Assembly (NCBI GenBank): GCA_032622095.1
Contig: CP136061.1
Coordinates: 189,724,369-189,788,368, forward strand
Reading direction: 5' to 3'
Length of the DNA stretch: 64,000 nt
DNA from: Siphonodentalium dalli
Taxonomy: Eukaryota > Mollusca > Scaphopoda > Gadilida > Siphonodentaliidae
Below are positions 63,001 through 64,000 of the stretch, in pieces. How positions within the stretch are numbered: position 1 is the stretch's first letter; each line of letters begins with the position of its first letter. The notes under the pieces are model-generated. The model saw only the letters and a list, made by a program, of their open reading frames with translations, did no database searches and had not been told where the DNA came from. Position numbers and translations under genes: made by a program.

Positions 63001-63740
63001 ACTAGCGAGTGTCAGTTAATAAGCTTTTCTACCTGATAGAGATATGATAGAACTGATAAATAGTTGAAATAGAAAAATTTCAAAATATTGTCTTGATGGT
63101 AAAATCGTTTGGGGAAAAAATCAGGCTATTTTCGGAAATTTTCCCATTGGCAAACATATGAAGTTGAAGAGAAGAATAGTCTAAACACCCTTCCTGTTTC
63201 TCCTTAGTGGTTGGGGTTATTTTAAAGTGGAATATGTCCATTGGTTGTAGTCTTGAGATACATCATACATATGGCCATATGACTGTTGGTGATAGAGTGT
63301 GTGCGGGTAAGGCAAGAAATTATGAATAAACTCCAGGAAGTTTTTGCTGGAGTTATTCTAAACTTCTTGCCAAACATGTGGCATTGACCTGCACTGAATA
63401 CGAAAATCGTGTTACGCATCAAAATTTCTTACTTTGTAAAATAATTAAAGCAACCTGTAATGCCACAATTAAAACCGGCAGTATTCCATTAGATACTTAC
63501 TTTCTTATTTTTCAGTCCTCCTACAACCAGAGAAATTATGTACAGTTACTACTTCCATAGAAAACTTACTGAGGTAATTTCTGGAGGACACGTACGCTGA
63601 TGCCACACCTCGGATACAGGGCAGTCGGCTTGCTTCACACACTGTCTGTTACACCAGCCACACCCAAGCACATCCATACTCAGTATGCATTCATCACACT
63701 GTGTATGAACACTGCATGTCTGAATATCAAACTGAAAAAC
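49..63740 (-). CDS. MET-like: MET/RON-type receptor tyrosine kinase gene, partial (14 internal exons)
   Basis: Single-pass membrane receptor tyrosine kinase of the MET/MST1R family. Vertebrate members bind HGF or MSP through an N-terminal Sema domain and drive migration and growth signalling; the ligand here is unknown. The fourteen exons have GT donors and AG acceptors (13 CAG, one TAG), their phases chain without conflict, and they give 753 codons with no stop. Order: PSI (residues 1-57), IPT repeats (about 58-440), transmembrane helix (about 463-484), juxtamembrane (about 485-560), kinase (about 565-753). Seen in the kinase: GEGNFG loop, VAVK lysine 597, alpha-C Glu 615, HRDLAARN at 690-697, DFG at 710-712, and the YxxxYY activation loop (718, 722, 723) typical of MET, insulin-receptor and Trk kinases. 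Extracellular PSI plus IPT architecture singles out MET/RON; plexins share it but lack a kinase. The first exons (signal peptide, Sema) and last exons (kinase subdomains IX-XI, tail docking site) lie outside the window. Introns are full of transposons. Confidence 0.93.
212..1080. other. Intron, nothing recognised
   Basis: AT-rich intron between exons n and m, with no repeat or coding signal that I recognise. Confidence 0.6.
1081..1830. mobile_element. Non-autonomous hAT-like element, 750 bp
   Basis: It is flanked by the exact 8-bp duplication AATATACC (1073-1080 and 1831-1838). The ends are imperfect inverted repeats (AGGGATTCC... against CACGGTTTCC...), followed on each side by GGGGT/CCCC-rich stretches (cccattccc and ccattcccctacccc). 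There is no coding capacity. An 8-bp duplication with CAGGG-like ends fits hAT; the class is inferred. Confidence 0.65.
2138..2382. mobile_element. MITE-A copy (TTAA type), right end lost
   Basis: It starts TTAACTCTTTCTTTACTAAAT and carries the MITE-A interior (ACTCNATGACGAG, aaatgttnagatattaagtt, the gaatggtagaaaccattc end). The right TTAA terminus is missing where the next repeat begins. Confidence 0.6.
2419..4377. mobile_element. hAT-like family CAGGCC, 5'-truncated copy with a nested insertion
   Basis: It is homologous to the complete copy at 49264-50680 (shared ggcttttggtcactgctg, then aataaacaataa, then taaagcaataaacttgacaag) and ends with the same terminus CTAGCTTGGGGCCTG. The left terminus is missing. 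It is interrupted by a second hAT-like element at 2554-3406. It ends 22 bases from the exon m donor. Confidence 0.7.
2554..3406. mobile_element. hAT-like element nested in the CAGGCC copy, 853 bp
   Basis: It has the exact 8-bp duplication TCAGTGAT at 2546-2553 and 3407-3414 and ends TAGGGGTGCGAGGT / ACCTCCCACCCCTA. The ends carry clusters of ATCGCGATAC (cgatatacacg, tatcgcgatac), probable subterminal binding sites. It encodes nothing recognisable. Confidence 0.75.
4400..4509 (-). CDS. MET-like: MET-like RTK, exon m: catalytic loop
   Basis: The exon is 110 nt, phase 0 to 2, with acceptor gtttttcag and donor GTAAGT. It encodes [20 protein letters not shown], then [10 protein letters not shown] carries the catalytic aspartate and the receptor-type tyrosine kinase AAR motif. 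A hAT-like element ends 22 bases past its 5' splice site. Confidence 0.95.
4815..5035. mobile_element. MITE-A fragment
   Basis: It carries attgacgagtagttcctgg, then the internal foldback aaatgttcagataataagtt / aacttattatctgaacattt, and the aatccatgtagtatag end. The terminal TTAA is lost. Confidence 0.55.
5137..6297. mobile_element. hAT-like family CAGGCC, complete copy, 1161 bp
   Basis: It has the exact 8-bp duplication TATATCAC (5129-5136 and 6298-6305). The termini are CAGGCCTCAGC / GGCTGAGGCCTG. The interior matches the other copies: GGCGAAatTCGAAGTCGCC near one end and GGGAGACTTCAAGTCTCCC near the other. There is no intact transposase. Confidence 0.8.
6667..6910. repeat. Long hairpin followed by a 50-bp direct duplication
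   Basis: 6669-6802 folds on itself with about 60-base arms (gataaatttgattcacaa / ttgtgaatcaaatttatc at the loop). It is followed by two near-identical copies of a unit containing tgtaataagagcactgccat at 6810-6858 and 6860-6908. Confidence 0.7.
7145..7350. repeat. Dispersed repeat with acagtaaaacctgtcttgag
   Basis: It contains the gcgaccacc / gagaccacc sequence style found in many invertebrate dispersed repeats. Related but divergent sequence (ctctccaaac...) occurs near 28380, 29280 and 53380 in this window. Confidence 0.4.
8380..9055. repeat. Tandem 180-bp repeat with a ggaaggac microsatellite tail
   Basis: Two near-identical units (ctgaattttctaagtccaaa ... atgagttgaaacgttcgta) lie at about 8614-8772 and 8786-8948, preceded by a divergent partial unit from about 8425. 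The array ends in a ggaaggac/ggac run at 8950-9008, then a foldback (ccccaaatctccatcggagatcgggg). Confidence 0.75.
9519..9718. mobile_element. 200-bp palindromic MITE, TA-flanked
   Basis: The termini are CAGTAATGCCCTAAATAATC and the inverted GATTATTTAGGGCATTACTG, flanked by TA. The two halves are inverted copies of each other along most of the length. It is exactly the same length as the copy at 59982-60181. A TA target suggests a Tc1/mariner-type source. It lies 16 bases from the exon l donor. Confidence 0.75.
9735..9919 (-). CDS. MET-like: MET-like RTK, exon l: alpha-C helix, hinge
   Basis: The exon is 185 nt, phase 1 to 0, with acceptor tattttcag and donor GTGAGT. It encodes [20 protein letters not shown], then LGICLG and [18 protein letters not shown]. 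The Glu in FLKEAL is the alpha-C salt-bridge residue, and the PLVVLPYM-x-HGDL hinge is a near-signature of MET/RON kinases. A 200-bp palindromic MITE ends 16 bases beyond its 5' splice site. Confidence 0.95.
10130..10260. repeat. Imperfect hairpin
   Basis: Inverted arms are tgtgttaatgggtttgtcga-tatggcacaagtgcca and tggcacaagtgccgtatcga-cacacacaataacaca. The GGCACAAGTGCC core recurs at 56510. Confidence 0.6.
10303..10749. mobile_element. TTAA-flanked hairpin MITE (MITE-B family), 447 bp
   Basis: The ends are TTAACCCTTTACCTAACA and the inverted TGTTGGGTAAAGGGTTAA. TTAA plus CCCTTT ends fit a piggyBac-type element (inference). The interior carries two long hairpins of the sequence GCCAATGCATTCTCTTATAT, at about 10449-10526 and 10646-10718, separated by degenerate acattctttaacaattttta repeats. 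Confidence 0.7.
10750..12557. repeat. Intron with decayed dispersed repeats
   Basis: No gene was seen. 12157-12202 (gaggccgatcacgatcggca ...) recurs at 25727-25772, and 12205-12270 (aaacaaatttggtgtggtga) recurs at 26220-26285 and 26395-26455. From 12420 it joins the cataactcc / ccaaatttggttcc dispersed family. Confidence 0.5.
12558..15088. mobile_element. 2.5-kb transposon with ACCGCGG subterminal arrays
   Basis: The terminal inverted repeat is TAAGCGACCTGTTTAACGAG on the left and the same sequence with one extra T on the right. A TA target duplication is possible but not distinguishable from the TIR. Next to each end lies a GC-rich block (12588-12790 and 14885-15056) with about ten or more copies of ACCGC(GG) in both orientations. 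The 2-kb core has no recognisable protein and contains one AATAAAGAGCGTT motif at 13892. It looks non-autonomous; the superfamily is unknown. Confidence 0.7.
15100..16300. repeat. Dispersed repeat array with a gaca/ggac microsatellite tail
   Basis: Four or so divergent units, each with agggccataactcc, ggatcaaacccatattcgaa, ctcgatctgtattttg and accaaatttggttcc. The array ends in (gaca)n then (ggac)n at 16163-16221, followed by the foldback gtttaccatactatggtatg. The family recurs at 27060-27630. Microsatellite-tailed elements of this kind are common in bivalves (pearl/Helitron-like is one possibility). Confidence 0.7.
16373..16456 (-). CDS. MET-like: MET-like RTK, exon k: glycine loop and catalytic lysine
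   Basis: The exon is 84 nt, phase 1 to 1, with acceptor atttgcag and donor GTAAGT. It encodes [11 protein letters not shown], then KNVAVKTLH. The VAVK lysine (residue 597) is the ATP-anchoring residue. The exon is small, but both splice sites and both split codons agree with its neighbours. Confidence 0.92.
16649..16886. mobile_element. MITE-A, complete copy, 238 bp
   Basis: Both TTAA ends are present: TTAACCCTTTCTATAATAAAT and the inverted ATTCAGTATAGAAAGGGTTAA. It is non-coding. Confidence 0.8.
16983..19648. mobile_element. Larger element bounded by MITE-B hairpin sequence
   Basis: The left edge shows half the MITE-B hairpin (gcatatataagagaatgcat) followed by degenerate acattctttaacaattttta repeats to about 17350. 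The right edge has the full hairpin (19527-19594) and ends gatgaaagggtta. The ~2-kb interior has no recognised protein but holds a cluster of AATAAAGAGCGTT motifs. The left TTAA terminus was not found, so the boundary is approximate. Confidence 0.45.
19650..21000. other. Intron, nothing recognised
   Basis: AT-rich sequence with no coding or repeat signal that I can support. Confidence 0.5.
21030..21360. repeat. Cluster of 18-bp CTTAAG-centred palindromes
   Basis: Perfect palindromes ATTACGCTTAAGCGTAAT (21035-21052) and ATTATGCTTAAGCATAAT (21269-21286), with imperfect copies near 21188, 21206, 21318 and 21339. Confidence 0.75.
21732..23031. mobile_element. MITE-A copy split by a hAT-like insertion
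   Basis: The left half is 21732-21840 (TTAATCCTCTCTATACTAAAT) and the right half is 22909-23031, ending TTTAGTATAAAAAGGGTTAA. The halves join in register with intact copies such as 55337-55612. Confidence 0.75.
21841..22908. mobile_element. hAT-like element inside MITE-A, 1068 bp
   Basis: It begins TAGGCTTGCCATGATTATTC and has GATTAATCGACT near both ends. Flanks are cagaaaacag and cagaaaaacag, a probable target duplication with one extra A. It contains a cg dinucleotide run at 22505-22515 and a G-rich stretch. The right terminus is degenerate. It is related in its ends to the element at 57590-58692. Confidence 0.6.
23184..23435. mobile_element. MITE-A, diverged copy
   Basis: The ends are ATAACCATTTCTTTACTAAAT and AGTAAAGAAAGGATTAA, with the interior elements of the family. 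It ends about 180 bases from the exon j donor. Confidence 0.55.
23616..23747 (-). CDS. MET-like: MET-like RTK, exon j: juxtamembrane to start of kinase
   Basis: The exon is 132 nt, phase 1 to 1, with acceptor attatgcag and donor GTGAGG. It ends [15 protein letters not shown], the first beta strand of a tyrosine kinase, with the glycine loop completed by the next exon (GEG|NFG). The juxtamembrane is much shorter than in vertebrate MET. Confidence 0.92.
24430..24680. mobile_element. MITE-B copy with two hairpins
   Basis: It contains aaaccctgtgctaatgcatt, hairpins at about 24472-24538 and 24567-24632 (gccagtgcattctcttatat / tgcactggc) and the end tcatgaaagggTTAA. The left end is degenerate. It lies 120 bases from the exon i donor. 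Confidence 0.65.
24803..25082 (-). CDS. MET-like: MET-like RTK, exon i: membrane-proximal strand, transmembrane helix, juxtamembrane
   Basis: The exon is 280 nt, phase 0 to 1, with acceptor ttattccag and donor GTAAGA. It encodes [15 protein letters not shown] (the last IPT strand), then about 22 hydrophobic residues starting [12 protein letters not shown] and ending at WRFK (stop-transfer basics KKNVKTGR), then a polar juxtamembrane stretch with two tyrosines (IVYGEN, RRYNRE). No D-Y-R Cbl-docking motif as in vertebrate MET is visible. Confidence 0.92.
25641..25935. mobile_element. MITE-B copy, interrupted
   Basis: It starts TTAACCCTTCTATGACTGGA, enters the hairpin (ccaatgcattctcttatata) and is broken at about 25723 by the gaggccgatcacgatcggca repeat. 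The hairpin's other arm (atataagagaatgcactgg) reappears at 25903. Confidence 0.55.
26180..26620. repeat. Tandem copies of a 165-bp dispersed repeat
   Basis: ggtgaattggatttaatgtt ... tggtgttagtttt occurs twice (26172-26299 and 26331-26460). The related unit at 12205 shares accgatttaaacaaatttgg. Confidence 0.65.
27060..27630. repeat. Dispersed repeat with a gaca/ggac tail, second locus
   Basis: This is the same family as 15100-16300: three units ending in (gaca)n(ggac)n at 27533-27569 and the same gacgagtggtcaatccgg then gtttaccatactatggtatg end. Confidence 0.75.
27640..27796. mobile_element. MITE-B right part
   Basis: Hairpin gccagtgcattctcttatat ... tataagagaatgcactggc (about 27678-27746) and the end gccatgaaagggTTAA. 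The left part is replaced by the dispersed repeat before it. Confidence 0.6.
27797..29088. other. Intron, nothing recognised
   Basis: There is no supported gene. A short open frame at 28617-28865 has no family features. 28380-28450 resembles the ctctccaaac dispersed repeat. Confidence 0.5.
29089..29269. mobile_element. TA-flanked MITE with AATAATAGTGAT repeats, 181 bp
   Basis: The ends TACTCTCAGG and CCTGAGAGTA are inverted. The interior repeats aataatagtgat about six times (with variants), in one orientation until the last copy, which is inverted. Confidence 0.65.
29599..29760 (-). CDS. MET-like: MET-like RTK, exon h: IPT4
   Basis: The exon is 162 nt (54 codons), phase 0 to 0, with acceptor aacttcag and donor GTAGGT. 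It reads [19 protein letters not shown], then a C-x-x-T-x-x-x-x-x-x-LLCEPS segment, matching the membrane-proximal IPT of MET. It ends EPRRVVE. Just upstream in the intron, the first 50-60 bases are partly duplicated (29758-29810 and 29838-29891). Confidence 0.9.
30484..31131 (+). pseudogene. SGNH/GDSL-hydrolase-like domain of the retroelement, frameshifted
   Basis: The first half is in one frame (30546-30720: [20 protein letters not shown] then IVILQIGG) and the second in another (30720-31131: [42 protein letters not shown]). An I-V-I-L-Q-I-GG strand, a second I-V-F-I strand and a final G-x-H-L-N-x-x-G block are the layout of SGNH hydrolases, where the last His is catalytic. The first block, around 30500-30540, is disrupted by a small deletion. 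SGNH hydrolase domains are known in some Ngaro and non-LTR retroelements. Their role there is unclear, possibly RNP or membrane-related. The domain call is by pattern, not by search. Confidence 0.6.
31140..31900 (+). other. Retroelement region between hydrolase and gag-like parts
   Basis: Contains an acaaacaaa-rich stretch (31275-31320), the duplicated phrase gtgtccaataggac (31702 and 31723), a run of nine G at 31748, and no continuous coding frame. Confidence 0.4.
31900..32470 (+). pseudogene. Gag-like basic segment of the retroelement, decayed
   Basis: A frame beginning [20 protein letters not shown] and continuing [15 protein letters not shown] is reminiscent of the basic nuclear-targeting start of DIRS-type ORF1/RT polyproteins. 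It is followed by Pro/Ser/Thr-rich sequence split over three frames. There is no clear zinc knuckle. Assignment is by position and composition only. Confidence 0.4.
32580..33019 (+). pseudogene. RNase H domain of the retroelement, one frameshift
   Basis: Frame 1 gives [15 protein letters not shown] and [13 protein letters not shown]. After a shift near 32720, frame 2 gives [20 protein letters not shown], then [18 protein letters not shown]. The conserved E (LEFYP), D (HSDN) and the final D (LADALSRF) fit the RNase H / DIRS layout. Confidence 0.8.
33022..33905 (+). pseudogene. Tyrosine recombinase of the DIRS/Ngaro-type element, broken
   Basis: Would perform strand exchange for integration of a circular cDNA. 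The core-binding part starts [18 protein letters not shown]. The catalytic residues are visible: R in FARISEI (near 33450), the H-x-x-R pair in HSLRIRAT (near 33780), W in MGRWNSEAF and Y in RKYLR (near 33885). It is inactivated by an in-frame TGA at 33340-33342 and a frameshift between about 33610 and 33690. It ends RSNVS followed by a stop at 33903. Confidence 0.88.
33985..34300 (+). repeat. Repeated gc(g/a)a(g/a)CAAGTAG motif downstream of the recombinase
   Basis: Copies of (g)gcaagtag or gaacaagtag followed by c/t-rich sequence lie at about 33993, 34131, 34172 and 34227, with a variant gagcaggtagctc near 34279. Another copy is near 31868 upstream. They are non-coding and may belong to the element's 3' regulatory or end-repeat region. 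Confidence 0.5.
34930..35640. repeat. Diverged tandem repeat, about 170 bp unit
   Basis: aagggttgcgcatcaaagat-ggctctggtt...tgcccata...agaaccataattcagaact recurs at 35005, 35152 and, more degraded, 35400-35560. Confidence 0.55.
36288..36634. mobile_element. CAGGGACCAGCC-type hAT-like relic
   Basis: It starts CAGGGACCAGCCTACAGGG, contains tgacttgggagac / ttctccctaa and agaagtgacttctccca-type foldbacks, and ends TCTAGGCTCATCGCTGG (degenerate). The family is shared with 61712-62412. Confidence 0.5.
36742..37008 (-). CDS. MET-like: MET-like RTK, exon g: IPT3 end / IPT4 start
   Basis: The exon is 267 nt (89 codons), phase 0 to 0, with acceptor gttacag and donor GTAATA. It starts [18 protein letters not shown], the IPT closing strand with its M-x-CP-x-P signature, and ends [12 protein letters not shown], the first strands of IPT4. 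The middle (about residues 30-70) is less conserved. The intron upstream holds the 11-kb nested transposon stack. Confidence 0.9.
38228..39569. mobile_element. hAT-like family CAGGCC, complete copy (inverted), 1342 bp
   Basis: It has the exact 8-bp duplication ATGCACAT (38220-38227 and 39570-39577). Ends are CAGGCCCCACGCTAGG / CTCTAGCCTGAGGCCTG, in the opposite orientation to the copy at 49264. It is inserted at the end of one 390-bp tandem unit. Confidence 0.85.
39570..40425. repeat. Further 390-bp tandem units and unrecognised sequence
   Basis: Unit 2 (39570 to about 39955: gatggttatgttcaaatg ... cattttagacatcgcc) matches unit 1 (37850-38227). Unit 3 starts near 39955 and breaks off at about 40010. 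The rest to 40425 is unrecognised. Confidence 0.65.
40426..40762. mobile_element. Foldback element with 55-bp terminal inverted repeats, 337 bp
   Basis: 40426-40480 and 40708-40762 are near-perfect inverted copies (tcaagggaagcccgaaactg / cagtttcgggcttcccttga). Its interior (from tattatcctcggccttgtgt) is the inverted counterpart of the right end of the neighbouring element, 45660-45845. Confidence 0.8.
40942..41738 (-). other. Unrecognised coding-like segment, copy 1
   Basis: Two overlapping minus-strand frames. 41349-41738 begins [20 protein letters not shown] and has a hydrophobic stretch. 40942-41517 (191 codons) contains PRO/Gly-rich EPHGPAPAV and [20 protein letters not shown]. The latter core is repeated in copy 2 (41806-42189) with many substitutions and in a stop-containing remnant near 42980-43080. 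Repetition with partly conserved residues hints at a former protein-coding exon, but the conservation could equally be DNA-level. No family is recognised. Confidence 0.3.
41806..42189 (-). other. Unrecognised coding-like segment, copy 2, with polyproline from the G run
   Basis: The 127-codon frame reads [14 protein letters not shown], a 17-proline run (the 51-base G tract), then [20 protein letters not shown] and [10 protein letters not shown]. It aligns with copy 1 on both sides of the proline run, so the G tract is an expansion inserted at the Gly-Pro junction. Whether it is expressed is unknown. Confidence 0.3.
42011..42061. repeat. Uninterrupted run of 51 G
   Basis: Homopolymer directly after gcaggaccc. 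The equivalent position in copy 1 (41281-41300, gcaggaccatggggctcgaa) has only four Gs. Confidence 0.95.
42960..43800. repeat. Diverged ~180-bp tandem units in the inverted-repeat element
   Basis: Recurring order: gcgcaatataaa, then tatatgtgtgannatacaaa-gctgtc, then ataatcannnggatat, then nnaatagaagga(a/g)nagag. Copies near 43110-43270, 43465-43620 and 43635-43800. 42980-43090 is a third copy of the gattggttnnccgaatc segment seen at 41225 and 41948. Confidence 0.55.
43801..45650. other. Interior of the inverted-repeat element, nothing recognised
   Basis: Open frames at 44367-44591 (+), 44588-44830 (+) and 45123-45602 (-) show no family features, and I do not support them as genes. Confidence 0.4.
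46574..47746. mobile_element. hAT-like element, 1173 bp
   Basis: It has the exact 8-bp duplication TTTTCTTG (46566-46573 and 47747-47754). The terminal inverted repeat is TAGTGATGAGCCGAT, followed by clusters of aatcggaatcggccgattg at both ends (probable transposase-binding palindromes CGGCCG). It is non-coding. Confidence 0.85.
47773..47920. repeat. Long hairpin
   Basis: Arms gaaataa...gttataaccgaaaagtttga-agataaattta and the inverted taa-atttatct-tcaaacttttcagttataac around a short loop (ctatgatggcgctacgcgc). Confidence 0.75.
48777..48879 (-). CDS. MET-like: MET-like RTK, exon f: IPT3 core
   Basis: The exon is 103 nt, phase 2 to 0, with acceptor gtattacag and donor GTTAGT. It encodes [13 protein letters not shown], strongly like the MET/plexin IPT pattern SGG-x-x-LTV-x-G-x-NL. 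A MITE-A copy ends 17 bases past its 5' splice site. Confidence 0.9.
49264..50680. mobile_element. hAT-like family CAGGCC, complete copy, 1417 bp
   Basis: It has the exact 8-bp duplication CCCATAAC (49256-49263 and 50681-50688). Termini are CAGGCCTCAGGCTAGG / CCTCCTAGCTTGGGGCCTG. The left end has the foldback GGGAGACTTCAAGTCTCCC and the right end the GGCGACTTCG repeats. It is the reference copy for the family; no transposase frame. Confidence 0.85.
50865..51062 (-). CDS. MET-like: MET-like RTK, exon e: IPT2 end / IPT3 start, with RRKR
   Basis: The exon is 198 nt, phase 2 to 2, with acceptor cattgcag and donor GTAGGT. It closes IPT2 (EIKCSTP with the conserved cysteine) and reaches the start of IPT3 ([12 protein letters not shown]). 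It contains a basic run NTRRKRA (RRKR at residues 212-215 of the partial protein) that fits the furin consensus R-x-K/R-R. Vertebrate MET is cleaved at a basic site too, but within Sema, so this position would be unusual. Cleavage here is only inferred. Confidence 0.88.
51108..51210. repeat. Near-perfect hairpin in the intron 46 bases upstream of exon e
   Basis: Arms gggggcaggattttttt-attatggataattatataatt and the inverted aattatatagttatccataat-aaaagattcctgccccc around a short agaattc loop. Confidence 0.85.
51326..51992. repeat. Recent 333-bp tandem duplication
   Basis: Units 51326-51658 and 51659-51992, both beginning ggtactcaatc-gattcgatg, are nearly identical (few substitutions, small indels). 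A more diverged partial relative lies near 54570-54720. Confidence 0.9.
52140..52560. other. Intron, nothing recognised
   Basis: AT-rich intron sequence with no supported feature. 52020-52050 has a short gatgggatgg repeat just before it. Confidence 0.4.
52598..52734 (-). CDS. MET-like: MET-like RTK, exon d: IPT2, first half
   Basis: The exon is 137 nt, phase 0 to 2, with acceptor ctttttgcag and donor GTATGT. It encodes the second IPT start: [20 protein letters not shown], then GLNLDIGSN and a VGPNNC strand. The match to the family is GP-x-SG-x-T-x-L-x-x-x-G-x-NL. Confidence 0.92.
53234..53313. repeat. 40-bp tandem duplication
   Basis: gcaaatttcatttcaactaa-gagatttcgc occurs twice back to back, differing at about two bases. 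Confidence 0.85.
53370..53830. repeat. Dispersed repeat related to 29280-29470
   Basis: agtaaaatctctccaaactg ... aattacctctgtaatccgga ... gagattttactg-type text with inverted counterpart near 29330-29470 (cagattacagaggtaattt). Otherwise AT-rich intron. Confidence 0.45.
55337..55612. mobile_element. MITE-A, complete copy, 276 bp
   Basis: It runs TTAACTCTTTTTATACTGAAT ... CAGTATAGACAGGGTTAA. The interior foldback (atttagataataagtttaac / gaacttattatctgaacatt) is intact and helps define the family. Confidence 0.8.
55727..55835. repeat. 21-bp tandem repeat, five units
   Basis: acttctccctgataaccgacc repeated, the last two units diverged. It lies 63 bases from exon c and belongs to the CAGGGACC-type relic ending gctggtccctg at 55872. 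Confidence 0.85.
55898..56036 (-). CDS. MET-like: MET-like RTK, exon c: IPT1, second half
   Basis: The exon is 139 nt, phase 2 to 0, with acceptor tttcag and donor GTAATC. It continues the IPT fold ([20 protein letters not shown]) with the conserved mid-domain cysteine and ends YFSFK. The potential N-glycosylation sites are NVT and NGT. The split codon with exon b reads Glu. Confidence 0.9.
56040..57589. other. Intron, nothing recognised
   Basis: AT-rich. A GGCACAAGTGCC palindrome at 56510 is shared with 10165 and 10224. An open frame at 56896-57093 resembles nothing I know. Confidence 0.4.
57590..58692. mobile_element. hAT-like element, 1103 bp
   Basis: It has the exact 8-bp duplication GTAAAATG (57582-57589 and 58693-58700). 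Termini TAGAGGTGCCACGATTAAT / ATTAATCATGGCACCCCTA are followed by ataatcgattaatcg-type subterminal repeats on both sides. It is non-coding. Confidence 0.85.
59187..59241 (-). pseudogene. Duplicated 3' end of exon b with its own donor site
   Basis: About 50 bases match the end of exon b and its donor (ttgatgtcacagcccatgtt, ctctgtatttgttaa) with a few substitutions. The donor reads GTAAGT, closer to consensus than the real GTACGT. The rest of the exon copy and its acceptor are missing; a MITE starts where the exon sequence stops. Confidence 0.8.
59239..59420. mobile_element. MITE-A, short copy between the two exon b ends
   Basis: It runs (TCAA)CCTTTCTATACTAAATGG ... GAAGAAAGTGTTAA with the internal foldback. 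It sits at a TTTAA present in the intact exon, and its right end is 28 bases from the real exon b. Confidence 0.7.
59449..59576 (-). CDS. MET-like: MET-like RTK, exon b: IPT1, first half
   Basis: The exon is 128 nt, phase 0 to 2, with acceptor tttcag and donor GTACGT. It begins [18 protein letters not shown], the classic IPT/TIG start (P-x-x-GP-x-GG-T-x-L-x-I-x-G-x-NFG). The donor end of this exon has a degraded second copy at 59187-59241, on the other side of a MITE (see findings). Confidence 0.92.
59982..60181. mobile_element. 200-bp near-perfect palindromic MITE, TA-flanked
   Basis: CAGTAATGCTCTAAGTAATC and the inverted GATTACTTAGAGTATTACTG at the ends. The arms pair almost completely (ggatttagtcggaaatatgg / ccatatttccgactaaatcc) with a small loop near 60080. 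Same family and length as 9519-9718. Confidence 0.85.
60421..61680. repeat. Minisatellite, 63 units of 20 bp
   Basis: Unit AGCTGGGCTGTCTCYRTGWG. Every unit starts exactly 20 bases after the last for 1260 bases, so there is no indel. Most units are one of three types, ending ctgtgtg, ccatgag or ccatgtg, with rare ccatatg, ccgtgag and ccgtgtg. It lies in the intron between exons a and b. Because 20 is not a multiple of 3 and the unit has no minus-strand stop in any frame, it gives spurious long open frames (up to 432 codons). Confidence 0.95.
61699..62655. mobile_element. MITE-A copy split by a hAT-like insertion
   Basis: Left piece TTAACCCTTTCTA (61699-61711), right piece 62413-62655 (CCTTACTATACTAAATGG ... 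TAGTATAAAAAGGTTAA). Confidence 0.7.
61712..62412. mobile_element. CAGGGACCAGCC-type hAT-like element inside MITE-A, 701 bp
   Basis: Ends CTGGGACCAGCCTAGA / TCTAGGCTGGTCCCTG, flanked by cctttcta and ccttacta (8-bp duplication with one difference). The interior includes an agggctgtaactcat dispersed-repeat piece. Confidence 0.7.
62703..63540. other. Intron, one hairpin
   Basis: 63309-63371 folds: ggcaagaaattatgaataaactccag and the inverted ctggagttattctaaacttcttgcc. Nothing else recognised. Confidence 0.55.
63570..63740 (-). CDS. MET-like: MET-like RTK, exon a: PSI domain
   Basis: The exon is 171 nt, phase 0 to 0, with acceptor ttttcag and donor GTAAGT. It encodes 57 residues with eight cysteines (9, 15, 18, 27, 30, 34, 40, 51), including the core CGWCNRQC, which is the PSI (plexin-semaphorin-integrin) knot that follows the Sema propeller in MET and plexins. 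It ends CPPEITS, which runs directly into the first IPT strand of the next exon. The preceding Sema exons must lie to the right of the window. Confidence 0.92.
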
Positions 63741-64000
63741 CTGAAAATAAAATAAGAAACTCCTGGAGGCAAAGAGCATAAAAATGTCAAATGAACTAAT
63801 TTTGAAAGGTTCATGATACAAACTTCGATACCATTTCATTAAGATTAGAAATCATGGCTGAGATATTTATGTGGATGGACAAACATACACATTGATAGAC
63901 AGACATAGTTCAAAAGTAAATACCACTCTATTGTTCCAGATTTGGAGAACACAAAAAAAAAACAATTAATGAAAATTGATATGAACACAATAATAACGAA

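Overview
The window is eukaryotic. It is AT-rich and intron-dominated, with canonical GT/AG splice sites and dense DNA transposons. The repeat style suggests a lophotrochozoan animal, most likely a bivalve mollusc: gacagaca/ggacggac-tailed dispersed repeats, hairpin MITEs, many small hAT-like elements and a tyrosine-recombinase retroelement. The organism is an inference from gene type and repeats.

There is one host gene, on the minus strand, and it runs through almost the whole window (exons between 63740 and 49). It is a MET/RON (hepatocyte growth factor receptor) type receptor tyrosine kinase. Fourteen internal exons, whose splice phases chain without a break, encode 753 codons: PSI domain, about four IPT/Ig-like folds, one transmembrane helix, a short juxtamembrane segment, and the kinase domain from the glycine loop through the activation loop. 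The Sema domain must lie beyond 64000 and the kinase C-lobe and tail before position 1. All catalytic kinase residues that fall inside the window are intact.

Everything else lies in introns. By region: 1-10 kb has two families of hAT-like insertions (8-bp target duplications visible), a MITE family called MITE-A here (TTAA ... CCCTTTCTATACTAAATGG), and hairpin repeats. 10-20 kb has TTAA-flanked hairpin elements and a 2.5-kb element with GC-rich ACCGCGG subterminal arrays. 21-30 kb has more MITEs, one split by a hAT-like insertion. 30-34.7 kb holds a decayed DIRS/Ngaro-type retroelement on the plus strand (SGNH hydrolase-like, RNase H and tyrosine recombinase, no reverse transcriptase seen). 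37.5-48.8 kb is a nested stack: a MITE-A copy split by an 11-kb hAT-ended insert, which contains a TTAA-ended 8.3-kb segment, which in turn contains another hAT-like element and a 5.1-kb inverted-repeat element with unrecognised repeated coding-like segments and a 51-base G run. 49-64 kb carries four further hAT-like or MITE insertions, a partial exon duplication, a 200-bp palindrome and a 63-unit, 20-bp minisatellite with no indels.

The best candidates for something undescribed are the nested stack with its unknown inverted-repeat element, the ACCGCGG-array transposon, and the SGNH/tyrosine-recombinase retroelement. Several insertions sit within 16-28 bases of 5' splice sites of the receptor gene. 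No prokaryotic genes, CRISPR arrays, tRNA or rRNA genes were seen.
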